A stretch of DNA of 42,819 nucleotides, from the NCBI GenBank assembly GCA_030065855.1, contig JASJCT010000064.1:1-42819 (forward strand). The letters are read 5' to 3'. Made by a program: the position numbers and the translations under genes. Positions 1-7,622 of the stretch are shown in pieces. The DNA is from Myxococcota bacterium. GTDB lineage: Bacteria; Myxococcota_A; Polyangia; JAAYKL01. The notes under the pieces are model-generated. The model worked only from the letters and a program-made list of their open reading frames with translations, was not told where the DNA came from and made no database searches. The stretch's first letter is position 1. The number at the start of each line of letters is the position of its first letter.

Positions 1-1
1 G

Positions 2-151
2 GTCTGCTCCATCTCGATGCTGCAGCGGCGGTTGCGCATTGGATACAACCGGTCCGCGCGAATCGTAGAGATAATGGAAAAAGAAGGCGTGGTCGGCCCG
101 GCCAACGGCGTCAATAAGCGGGAGGTCCTGATCTCGCCCAACGGTCCGTAA
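2..151 (+). CDS. ftsK: DNA translocase FtsK, C-terminal fragment (gamma domain)
   Basis: Only the last 49 codons are in the window; the frame is open from base 2 to the TAA at 149-151. The peptide contains SMLQRRLRIGYNRSARIVEI followed by MEKEGVVGPANG and a KREVL-type ending, which is the winged-helix gamma domain at the end of FtsK/SpoIIIE translocases. In the known family this domain reads the polar KOPS sequences that steer chromosome pumping toward dif and activates XerCD. The motor domain lies upstream, outside the window. Identification is by motif recognition; the fragment is short but distinctive. Confidence 0.85.
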   Translation, partial: VCSISMLQRRLRIGYNRSARIVEIMEKEGVVGPANGVNKREVLISPNGP

Positions 152-395
152 GGGCTCAGCAGGCACCTGCACCGATGATAGCTTCGGGCCGGAAACAAAA
201 TACTGCAGCAGGGTGTCGGTTGTATGCATGTGTAGACACCACATGAAACGGATAGCATTTTAGAGATAACCCAACCAACTGAAATTAAAAGGATAGCTAG
301 CACTTTCCGTTTTTACTAAAATCGGCACGATATTTGCCTATTCCTTGATAAACAATAAGAATTGGGAAGCTCTATTCAGATAAAAGGAGATTCAG
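152..395. other. Intergenic region between ftsK end and a lipoprotein gene
   Basis: No convincing gene is seen here. A 6-bp inverted repeat (GGTGTC at 212-217, GACACC at 235-240) is present, but without a T-run it does not make a clear terminator. The last part is AT-rich and ends with the ribosome binding site AAGGAGA (384-390) of the next gene, so a promoter is expected here; none could be fixed with confidence. Confidence 0.5.
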
Positions 396-1670
396 ATGCA
401 CAGGGCCTATTTAATGCTGGCACTTATATCAGTTCACATCTTCATTGCGTGTAGCGCTGATAAAAAAAACAACCAAGAAGCATCAGATGGGCATTTAGAC
501 GGTGATGCCTGCAAAATTGAGTCAAAAACCCCAGTTGGATGGGAGGATCAAACCGACATCGGAGTCCCCAAGGATATTTTCTCTGATCTTGCAGGAACTT
601 GTGAGGCGCCTTTTAAATGGGATGGATTCGGATGGCAGGGCAGCGGATTGTCCATTGCGCCGGACATTGGCGAAGGTTCAGCAAATGCAGCCGTTCAAGT
701 TGATGAATCGTCGGTCGTATTTGTTCAAACAAAGCCGACCCATAACAGTGTTGACGATGACATGTGCGAAGACTATTTGATGGCAAACGCCCAAGTCACG
801 ATCGAAATTCTCGATAGCCCTGTTGTCAGCAACAAAGAAGTTGAAATCAACGCCTACTCTCAAAATCAAAGATTGGATGTTTCTTTCACCTTAAACGAAG
901 CGGATATAAGGAGCTGGGACACGGGAGCACAAGCCGTTGCAATCTCCACAGAGTCGGGAGTAACAAACCTGGGGATGAATATTGAGCTAATGCCATTAGG
1001 TGCGGCCTGTGTCGGTGAAGCCAGATTCACCACCACCGAAAGCTTGGGCGCCGGGACCGCTGTGAGCAGCAATGGGCCATTCGGTTTTTGGTCAAACACT
1101 GGATGCGGCATGTGGGAGCAGATCGTCGATATCACTCAACTCGTGGATATCGAAACCTTACAATCCGAGATTACAGAGACTTTTGATGATCGCCCATTCA
1201 ACGGATTCTGGCAAGAAGGCGAAGATCAAGAAGATGAAGATCAAGAAGACGGTGACCCGACCATACTTCGAGTTGCCGTAACGCTTTTGCAAACAGAGAT
1301 CTGCTCCGAAACCGAAGCATCCCTTGATGCACCACTTGATGTACCGGTGGAGCTAGTAGCGAATACCGATGATGGGATTATCAAAGACCTTGTCGGAGAC
1401 GGTTCGGTACCTATCACAATTGATAGCCAAGGGATTCAATATATCGGTGCTCTGCAGGCGATGATTAATTTACAATGCCAATCGGAGACCGACAGTCTCC
1501 CAGTAACAACCGCAGATTGTAGCATCGTCGATTCGATAGAGGCACAGCTTTACACTGGCGACCCAAGGGAGGATGATGGGGAACTCAGCCTATATATCTA
1601 CCATCGCGACGGCAACCCAAATGGCGCTCCTGACGAAGTCTTACAACTATTGCTAGACAACGACGGCTAG
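396..1670 (+). CDS. Secreted lipoprotein with acidic linker, function unknown
   Basis: A 424-residue product starting at ATG 396, five bases after AAGGAGA. The N-terminus is a short lipoprotein signal (hydrophobic 5-18) with lipobox F-I-A-C and lipidated Cys19, so a membrane-anchored extracytoplasmic protein is expected. The mature part is acidic, with scattered Cys suggesting disulphides. An E/D/Q run near residues 270-283 (EDQEDEDQEDGD) separates an N-terminal globular part from a C-terminal domain of about 140 residues. No catalytic motif or known domain was recognised. It converges on the lipoprotein gene at 1767-2867. Confidence 0.75.
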   Translation: MHRAYLMLALISVHIFIACSADKKNNQEASDGHLDGDACKIESKTPVGWEDQTDIGVPKDIFSDLAGTCEAPFKWDGFGWQGSGLSIAPDIGEGSANAAVQVDESSVVFVQTKPTHNSVDDDMCEDYLMANAQVTIEILDSPVVSNKEVEINAYSQNQRLDVSFTLNEADIRSWDTGAQAVAISTESGVTNLGMNIELMPLGAACVGEARFTTTESLGAGTAVSSNGPFGFWSNTGCGMWEQIVDITQLVDIETLQSEITETFDDRPFNGFWQEGEDQEDEDQEDGDPTILRVAVTLLQTEICSETEASLDAPLDVPVELVANTDDGIIKDLVGDGSVPITIDSQGIQYIGALQAMINLQCQSETDSLPVTTADCSIVDSIEAQLYTGDPREDDGELSLYIYHRDGNPNGAPDEVLQLLLDNDG

Positions 1671-1714
1671 AATCTTTAGCCACCAACCAATATGGCCAGG
1701 ACTCTTAGCGCTCA

Positions 1715-1746
1715 TAACGTTAATACTCTTAACGTTGCCAACGTTA
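1715..1746. repeat. Nested AACGTT inverted repeats between convergent genes
   Basis: AACGTT occurs three times in 30 bases (1716-1721, 1731-1736, 1740-1745). Two mutually exclusive perfect dyads can form: AACGTTAA (1716-1723) with TTAACGTT (1729-1736) across a 5-nt loop, and TAACGTT (1730-1736) with AACGTTA (1740-1746) across a 3-nt loop. The site lies between two convergent genes, so a bidirectional transcript end or a protein-binding site are both possible. There is no T-run of terminator type. Confidence 0.5.
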
Positions 1747-1766
1747 GCAAGGAATAAATGGCTATT

Positions 1767-2867
1767 TTATTTCTTAATGCCTACCCAGGTTAAACGGGGC
1801 AGTGGTGAGGTGACGACTTTGCCGTCTTGAAACGTGGCAGTGCCGCATTCGGCGAGTTCGCCGATATGTACTTTCGTGTTTGCAACCCCACCGGTCTCTG
1901 CTTCGGTTACGCAACTGGTCTGGCCGCCCTCTTCAGTCTGATAAATGTAGGGAAAGTCTCCAAGTACGTACACTGTTCCCGTATCTCCATCAGCCCATCC
2001 CTGGGGCGCTTCGATCGAGAGCGGTGTTCCATTAGCTATCTCTCCCCAATACGGAGCAATAAAGAACAGTGCGTCCAAATCCATGCTGTCAAACCGGGGT
2101 CTGAAAGGGGCCTTGTGCACCTTTATGTCCGCTGTCTCAACATCGACAAGTGCATTGGCAGCAAGCTCAAAAGAGAGTCCGGATAAGTCTACGCTCGCTC
2201 CGTTTTGAGCCGTATATGCCACGCTTTCAGATGGCAATCGGTGTAACAACAATGTACCCACATCGTACGCATAGTCAGACGCGCCTTCATTCGAGATGGT
2301 CTCCTGAGAAGGTTCCAGGTTTACCGGAAAGATGGCCAAGTCGTCTTCAAACGGCAATACAGTCACGTGGATGTACTTTTCTTCATCGGCCAGATTTATT
2401 TCTATACATTCCACGCCTTCCTCTATCTGATCCTGTGTTCTCAATTCGACATCAAATCTGCCATTTCCATCTGTTCCAACTCTTTGACAAAAAGGCGTGC
2501 ATATATTTAATGCGAATTCAATATTTGCCACGGGGGTACAGTCACCATAACCATATGCAAGAAGGCCGGTGATGGAAGCTACACACACTGTGCCGTCCTC
2601 TGATTCTGTATCCACTTCCTCGTCTGTGTCGCATTCCACATCAGTATCAGTGTCCGTGTCTGTGTCCGTATCAGTATCCGTGTCTGTGTCCGTGTCAGAA
2701 TCCGTATCTGTGTCAGTGTCAGAATCCGTATCTGTGTCAGTGTCACTGTCGGTCTCCGCAGTTTCATCATCGTCGTCACCGCAAGAAAGTGGGGAAAAGA
2801 ACAACATGCTTAACATCAGCATTGTCAGAATTCCGCTAGCTGCGCCTAGACTCAAAAACAATCTCAT
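1767..2867 (-). CDS. Secreted protein with (TD)n linker, probable lipoprotein
   Basis: A 366-residue product whose start is preceded by AAGGGAGA (about 2873-2880). The signal segment (3-28) ends in P-L-S-C, with Cys29 a likely but non-ideal lipidation site. Then comes a DDDD stretch and a Thr/Asp/Ser-Asp repeat at residues 39-76, a flexible acidic linker. After it, residues about 93-140 (ASITGLLAYG, later GTDGNGRFDVEL) resemble a carboxypeptidase-regulatory-like beta-sandwich, and the remainder is beta-rich with several Cys. A surface or periplasmic structural role is inferred; no enzyme motif is seen. Confidence 0.75.
   Translation of the reverse strand: MRLFLSLGAASGILTMLMLSMLFFSPLSCGDDDDETAETDSDTDTDTDSDTDTDTDSDTDTDTDTDTDTDTDTDTDVECDTDEEVDTESEDGTVCVASITGLLAYGYGDCTPVANIEFALNICTPFCQRVGTDGNGRFDVELRTQDQIEEGVECIEINLADEEKYIHVTVLPFEDDLAIFPVNLEPSQETISNEGASDYAYDVGTLLLHRLPSESVAYTAQNGASVDLSGLSFELAANALVDVETADIKVHKAPFRPRFDSMDLDALFFIAPYWGEIANGTPLSIEAPQGWADGDTGTVYVLGDFPYIYQTEEGGQTSCVTEAETGGVANTKVHIGELAECGTATFQDGKVVTSPLPRLTWVGIKK
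2640..2753. repeat. Hexanucleotide-like microsatellite encoding (TD/SD)n
   Basis: About 114 bp of near-perfect GTCNGT-type repeats (minus-strand GACACN/GATACN units) encode the Thr-Asp/Ser-Asp linker of the 1767-2867 protein. Synonymous wobble breaks strict identity, which suggests selection on protein composition as well as slippage. Confidence 0.8.
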
Positions 2868-3076
2868 TTTTTTCTCCCTTTGCTAAATAGCCTCTATGTC
2901 TCGTTAGAATATAATTCAGACCACCGCTTCATTTTAGCAAAAAAAATAAAAGATGAAATAAAATTCATGCGGGCACGCTGCAGACATTTTTGCCTATGGC
3001 TTGCGAGGGTGTTTTCGTATAAGCTGAACCGGCAGTTGATTGCGTGTGGGAAAGGCAATTCGCAAAAGGAAACCCG

Positions 3077-4933
3077 GTGCGGGAACAAAACCAACTGAAA
3101 GCACTTGTTGTTGTAAAAATGCACCTTGTCATGTTCGGTGTCCTAGTATTTCCATATTTAACAATGGCGCAACAAAACACCAGTGGTACGACGGATCCAC
3201 CTGAAGCAGCATCAGAGCCGACAACAGGTGATTGCGGCCGGACAATCGAGCGCCGGGCCCCGCCACCAGTGAATTTCAAAGCAACGGAATCGCTGATATC
3301 GGAATACATCGGCACCAACGGAAATGCCGAAGACGGCGGTGATGCATTTGGCGATGATGATGAGTTCTGGTCGTTTCGCAATATGCTGTATTTCCAGGCC
3401 GGGAATCGAGATTTTGATAGCTCTATGCGTATCGACACTACCTTGTTTCACAACCCGCCCGCATACGTAGACCCGCTAGATTTTGTCAGTGGTGGCAATG
3501 GGTACACTGTATATAACTACGACAATGATTTCCGCATCGAGCGCATCTACGGCAAAGTCACCCTGGGCAATTTCAAACTCATCGCCGGAGACTTCTACGT
3601 CAATTTCGGCCGGGGCATGGCCCTCTCTCTGGTTAAGCAGGACGACGCCGGCGTAGACAACACCCTGCGCGGCGCCCGGGTCGAGTACGCTATTCCGAGA
3701 AAGCTCAAGGCAATACTGGTGGGTGGGGTGGTCAATGCCTCAAATATCGATGTGCTGACCCACCAAGTGCAACGGGACGACCCCCTGGACAAAATCGCCG
3801 GTGCCAGGTTGGAATGGGAAGCCCTCGACGCTCTGAGCCTTGGCGCCCACGGCGTGTTCTTGCAGCCCAGATTCAAAGAAGATACCGATATTGCTTATGA
3901 TCGCATTTACGTAGACCAGTCTCCAGGTATGCAGGCCATCAACGGCGGTGCCACAGCTGAGTTGCACGCAGGTGGCTTGCACGTCTACCTCGAAGGCAAT
4001 GGACAAGTCCACAGCAACTATAGACCGGTCGAAGGGCGGGATGATGTGATCGATGAGTCCGGCTATGCAGCATTCGGCGAAGTGTCCTATGACCTTTCGC
4101 CGTTCAACATCAAAGCCGAGGGGATTTTTTACAAGCGCTGGCTCATGGACGGACCTTACCGAGGATCTGTTCCGAGTGAACCCACACAAGCCGTACCCCT
4201 GCCCTATCACCACTTGGTCACTCTGGAGCCCAAGTGGATGGTCATCAAATCCCTGGGCAATGCAGAAGGCGGCCGTCTTACTGGTGATTTGTATTTAAAA
4301 ACGACTGATACCCAGCTTACCCTGACCACTGCGCTAATCCACTACGAAGGCGGCCTCATGCCCGGAGGCACGTGGACAGATCACCCCCCAACCCTTGTGG
4401 TTCACCCCATCTTTAAAGCCGTGCAGATATTTGGCAAAACCAATATCCAGGCCACCCTGGAGGGTGGCTTTCGCTATGAAACCACAGACGAGCCAGAAGT
4501 GGAGGATGAAGACAACGGCACTCTAGCCCATGTCATGGCAGATGTGGCCCTACCGATAACAGGCCCGCATAGCCTTGAATTCAAAGAAGAACTCCGACGT
4601 TATAAACTCCATGTAACCGAAGGAAATGAATACTGGGTGGTCATGACCACCCTCGCCTATGAGTGGTCCGGGGCCTTTGGTCTATCCCTGGTGCACGAGT
4701 ATAGCGATCAAACCGCCGGCAACGTGGGATCTATTGCTGGATGGGAGATACCACTACCCCGAAAACATTACCTACTCGCCAACCTCAACATCCACGCGCC
4801 TGCCCCACTTGACGGATTATCGCTGCGCATCTTAGCCGGATCCCAACGCGGTGGATTCAAGTGTTTCGGGGGCGTATGCCGCGAATATCCAGACTTGGTG
4901 GGTGTGAAAATCGACGCAAGCTATCGTTTTTAA
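3077..4933 (+). CDS. DUF6029-like outer-membrane beta-barrel protein
   Basis: The product is 618 residues from GTG 3077, chosen because AAAAGGA (3064-3070) lies six bases upstream and the resulting N-terminus is a basic and hydrophobic signal ending near TMAQ. ATG 3119 and ATG 3044 are alternatives with poorer ribosome sites. After a low-complexity linker the protein has alternating beta strands (for example FRNMLYFQAGNRDFDSS, then GDFYVNFGRGMALSL) and ends in Y-R-F, a terminal aromatic as in outer-membrane barrels. The GDFY-FGRG-AL signature is what I associate with the DUF6029 family. It probably sits in the outer membrane; its cargo is unknown. The thioredoxin-like lipoprotein gene starts 30 bases downstream. 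Confidence 0.7.
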   Translation: MREQNQLKALVVVKMHLVMFGVLVFPYLTMAQQNTSGTTDPPEAASEPTTGDCGRTIERRAPPPVNFKATESLISEYIGTNGNAEDGGDAFGDDDEFWSFRNMLYFQAGNRDFDSSMRIDTTLFHNPPAYVDPLDFVSGGNGYTVYNYDNDFRIERIYGKVTLGNFKLIAGDFYVNFGRGMALSLVKQDDAGVDNTLRGARVEYAIPRKLKAILVGGVVNASNIDVLTHQVQRDDPLDKIAGARLEWEALDALSLGAHGVFLQPRFKEDTDIAYDRIYVDQSPGMQAINGGATAELHAGGLHVYLEGNGQVHSNYRPVEGRDDVIDESGYAAFGEVSYDLSPFNIKAEGIFYKRWLMDGPYRGSVPSEPTQAVPLPYHHLVTLEPKWMVIKSLGNAEGGRLTGDLYLKTTDTQLTLTTALIHYEGGLMPGGTWTDHPPTLVVHPIFKAVQIFGKTNIQATLEGGFRYETTDEPEVEDEDNGTLAHVMADVALPITGPHSLEFKEELRRYKLHVTEGNEYWVVMTTLAYEWSGAFGLSLVHEYSDQTAGNVGSIAGWEIPLPRKHYLLANLNIHAPAPLDGLSLRILAGSQRGGFKCFGGVCREYPDLVGVKIDASYRF

Positions 4934-4963
4934 TGATAGCATCTCGATAATGGGAGGAAAAAT

Positions 4964-5680
4964 TTGAAAATGAAGCGCTACCCAATGTTCGTTTTATCGG
5001 CGTTGTTTATTTGCGCCTGTGGCCAGGACTCGGTGGATTGGCCAGACCAGGGAGAATCGAGCGGGGAATGCGGGGATTGGTATCCGCCGTTTGATGATCA
5101 GGACAGTGATCAGGACAGTGATAATGACAGCGACGATGGCAACGATACCGATTCAGAAGATGAGGATATTTACGGGTTTAAAAAAGGCGATATTCTGCCC
5201 TGCCTTGTTTGGAAGTCTGCGTACCTTAACGGGGATGACACATACGTCAACATTGGTGATGAATATTTAGAAACCCAGTATAGCCCATCTGATAAAAAAG
5301 CGATTCTGATCGTTGTCAGCGCCGAAGAATGACCGACCTGCCCCTCCCTGGTAGGGAGAATAACTGAGAAAAAGGAAGCGCTCGACGCGATTGCTCTGGT
5401 GTACGGCGTTGCCTTTACAAGTTTTGTCGACCCCAGCATTGCACTGCCATTGCACAAGACAGACGGCCAAAACGGCGCTGTCGAGGTGATGATCGAAGAA
5501 GATGGCTGGCCAGGGGACATGTGGCCCATTACCAACGACAGTGAAAAATACCTTCATGCTGTTGTAAAGACGTTCCCTTACCTCATCCTGGTCAATTTGG
5601 AGACAATGGAAATCCATAAATCAAGCCCTGCTGACATTGAGAACGCCGACGAACTAATCGAGATGATCGAGAACTTCTAG
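4964..5680 (+). CDS. Probable selenoprotein: thioredoxin-like lipoprotein with UPTC motif
   Basis: Read through a single in-frame TGA (5330-5332), this is a 238-residue protein nearly the same length as its downstream neighbour (236). TTG 4964 has GGAGG at the right distance; ATG 4970 is the alternative. The signal ends in I-C-A-C (Cys19), followed by an Asp/Ser linker (about 46-68). The TGA falls at residue 123, where the neighbour has Cys123 of CPGC, giving U-P-T-C with Cys126. Similarity continues on both sides: SDKKAI before, then ALVYGVAF, GWP-MWP-TND and DELIEMIENF after. No other stop or frameshift occurs. The hairpin at 5344-5358 fits a bacterial SECIS. A redox role outside the cytoplasm is inferred. 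The alternative is a pseudogene with one nonsense change or a sequencing error, less likely given the exact Cys alignment. Confidence 0.8.
5344..5358 (+). promoter_or_regulatory. Candidate bacterial SECIS hairpin
   Basis: CTCCCT (5344-5349), loop GGT (5350-5352), AGGGAG (5353-5358): a perfect 6-bp stem. The loop begins 17 nt after the TGA ending at 5332 and its first two bases are G. Published bacterial SECIS descriptions require a short stem-loop just 3' of the UGA with a G at the start of the apical loop; this fits. A lower stem is not obvious. Confidence 0.65.
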
Positions 5681-5714
5681 GAGTATAGATAGCGTTTTAC
5701 AAAGGAGGGTAAAG

Positions 5715-6425
5715 ATGAAAAAACGGTTTTTTTTAATCTTCCTTACTTCAACGCTTATGGCCTGCTCCTGTGGTCAGGATTCGATTGAGTTGCCAAACCT
5801 AAGCGGATCAGACAGGGAATGCGGCAAGTGGTATCCACCGCATGGTACTGACAGTGAAACCGACACTACGGCGGGCAGCGACCCGGACGTAACCGACTCA
5901 GACTCTGAAGAAAATTCTGAATACGGTCTAAAGGCGGGAAAAACGTTTCCCTGCCTTGTCTGGGAATCAGTGCGACTCGGCACCGAAGACAAGTATGTCA
6001 ATATTGGTGAGGAATACCTAAAAAAGCAGCATGGACTGTCTGATAAAAAAGCCATTGTTATCGTTTTTGTCACTGAACGCTGTCCTGGGTGCCCGACATT
6101 GATAAAGGAACTAACCGAGGACATTGCAAAACGAGATGCGCTTAACAAATTGGCTTTAATATATGGTGTGGCATATATTGGTAGTGATGTTAATGAATTG
6201 GATTGGGCTGTATCTAAACTGACAAAGTATGGATGGCCGGTCAGTATGTGGCCTGCAACCAATGACGCAGAGCAGCGTGTACGTCTACTAGAAGTATCTT
6301 TTCCATGGATCATGGTAATAAATCTAGAAAATATGAATGTGCACACCCAAGCAACCGGTACCTTCGAAGCTGGTTATCATTTTAAGAATGTGGATGAGCT
6401 ACTTCGGACAATAGAGGCCTTTTAA
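5715..6425 (+). CDS. Thioredoxin-like lipoprotein with CPGC motif (Cys paralogue)
   Basis: A 236-residue lipoprotein starting at ATG 5715, seven bases after AAAGGAGG. The signal ends with L-M-A-C (Cys17) plus a second Cys at 19. A Ser/Asp/Thr linker spans about 44-66. The thioredoxin-like domain follows: a beta strand KKAIVIVFV, the redox motif C123-P-G-C126 with Pro after the second Cys, ALIYGVAY, GWPVSMWPATND and a C-terminal helix. It is a tandem duplicate of the 4964-5680 product, 34 bases downstream and probably co-transcribed. It is predicted to act in thiol-disulphide exchange on the outside of a membrane. Partners are not evident. Confidence 0.8.
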   Translation: MKKRFFLIFLTSTLMACSCGQDSIELPNLSGSDRECGKWYPPHGTDSETDTTAGSDPDVTDSDSEENSEYGLKAGKTFPCLVWESVRLGTEDKYVNIGEEYLKKQHGLSDKKAIVIVFVTERCPGCPTLIKELTEDIAKRDALNKLALIYGVAYIGSDVNELDWAVSKLTKYGWPVSMWPATNDAEQRVRLLEVSFPWIMVINLENMNVHTQATGTFEAGYHFKNVDELLRTIEAF

Positions 6426-6591
6426 CACCCGGTTCTGCCTTGGCTATGTCTGCCCTGAGGGTCAATGCAGATGAAGTCTGCCTCCTACCCGCCTCGGCCA
6501 TGACGCCGGAGTTTTGCTTTCGTTGACACCACCCCGCGATTCATCGAAAATTGGGTTATATTGATTCTGTAATTTATCGAGAGGACTGGAA

Positions 6592-7620
6592 ATGAAGCCG
6601 TATCTGATTGTAAGCGTGTTGGTGGGGTGTCTGGCAGTTTTGGGCATTGAAGCGCAGGCAGCAGAGGAGAACGAGGCAGCGGCCAAAGCCGCGTTCGACA
6701 AAGGTAGGCAGCTGTTCGGCAAGGGTGATTATGCTGGCGCTGCAGATGCGTTCCGGGAGGCCAACCTGCGCCTTCCATCTTGGAAAATCCTGTTCAACAT
6801 CGGTCAGGCCGAGGCTGCGGCCAAGCGATATGGTCTCGCCCTGGAAGCTTTTGAACGGTACATCGCGGAGGGTGGGGATGACGTGCCCGAAGAACGCCGG
6901 GATCAGGTAATTAAGGAGATCAAAGGCTTTCGCGAAATGGTCGGGTCAGTGATGATCGAAGCGCCAGATGGATCCGAAATTGTCGTCGACGGGGTGGTTC
7001 GGGGCAAGGCGCCACTGCCAGGCGCTATCAAGATCGGCGCTGGTCTGGACCATGCGATTCAAGCGTTGATGAACGGGACTATCGTAGACGAAAGAACGGT
7101 TAGACTGAGCGGAGGGGAGCGACTGGCGTTGAGGCTCGGAACAACTACTCCAGAGGATGAGGACGAAGAGCCAGCAGCAGCTCCTATCGAAGCATCGGAA
7201 GGCAAAGAAGATACAGAGGTGCCGGCAGCAGCTCCGGTAGCGAAGATCGACCGAACTGACAGTAGTAGGAAAAAGTTAAACCTGTTCGGCTGGGTAGGCA
7301 TTGGCGTAGGAGGTGCGCTACTCATAGGCGGGAGTATTACAGGTGGCATGGCCCTAGGGCTGGATAATGAGTTGCAGGAGGACTGCACCCAGGAGCATGT
7401 CTGTAATTCAGGTGCAGTAAAAAAGATCGATAAACGGGACGCGCTTGCCACAACGTCCACAGTGATGTTTGCAGTGGGAACGGCAGCGGCGGCGACCGGT
7501 GCTGTGCTGCTAATTCTCTCGTTGCGCAACAGAGAGCGCGCTGATGCGAATGAAAAGGTCACTGTTCTGCCTGTGCTGGGCCCAGACTTTCATGGTGCTG
7601 CTATTACCGGGAGGTTTTAA
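6592..7620 (+). CDS. Exported TPR/PEGA-like membrane protein
   Basis: 342 residues. A signal peptide (1-23, cleavage near AQA-A) is followed by TPR-like helices (about 27-105: AAKAAFDKGRQLFGKGDYAG, then LFNIGQAEAAAKRYGLALEA). A short beta region SVMIEAPDGSEIVVDGVVRG resembles a PEGA domain (115-175). An Ala/Glu/Pro linker follows (about 185-220), then two membrane segments around 230-255 and 288-310. This layout is common in Myxococcota envelope proteins of unknown role. Its stop lies two bases before the next start and GGGAGG for the next gene is inside this one, so the two are translationally coupled. Confidence 0.7.
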   Translation: MKPYLIVSVLVGCLAVLGIEAQAAEENEAAAKAAFDKGRQLFGKGDYAGAADAFREANLRLPSWKILFNIGQAEAAAKRYGLALEAFERYIAEGGDDVPEERRDQVIKEIKGFREMVGSVMIEAPDGSEIVVDGVVRGKAPLPGAIKIGAGLDHAIQALMNGTIVDERTVRLSGGERLALRLGTTTPEDEDEEPAAAPIEASEGKEDTEVPAAAPVAKIDRTDSSRKKLNLFGWVGIGVGGALLIGGSITGGMALGLDNELQEDCTQEHVCNSGAVKKIDKRDALATTSTVMFAVGTAAAATGAVLLILSLRNRERADANEKVTVLPVLGPDFHGAAITGRF

Positions 7621-7622
7621 TA

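Noticed and set aside
2150..2572. 140-codon plus-strand frame inside the 1767-2867 gene
   Set aside because: It lies wholly antisense to a gene with a signal peptide, ribosome site and typical linker; the sequence has no protein-like features.
5330..5398. 4964-5332 and 5399-5680 as two separate genes or a simple pseudogene
   Set aside because: Both parts are in the same frame, separated only by a TGA that aligns with a catalytic Cys of the paralogue, the in-between codons are conserved, and the second part has no ribosome site at its first ATG.
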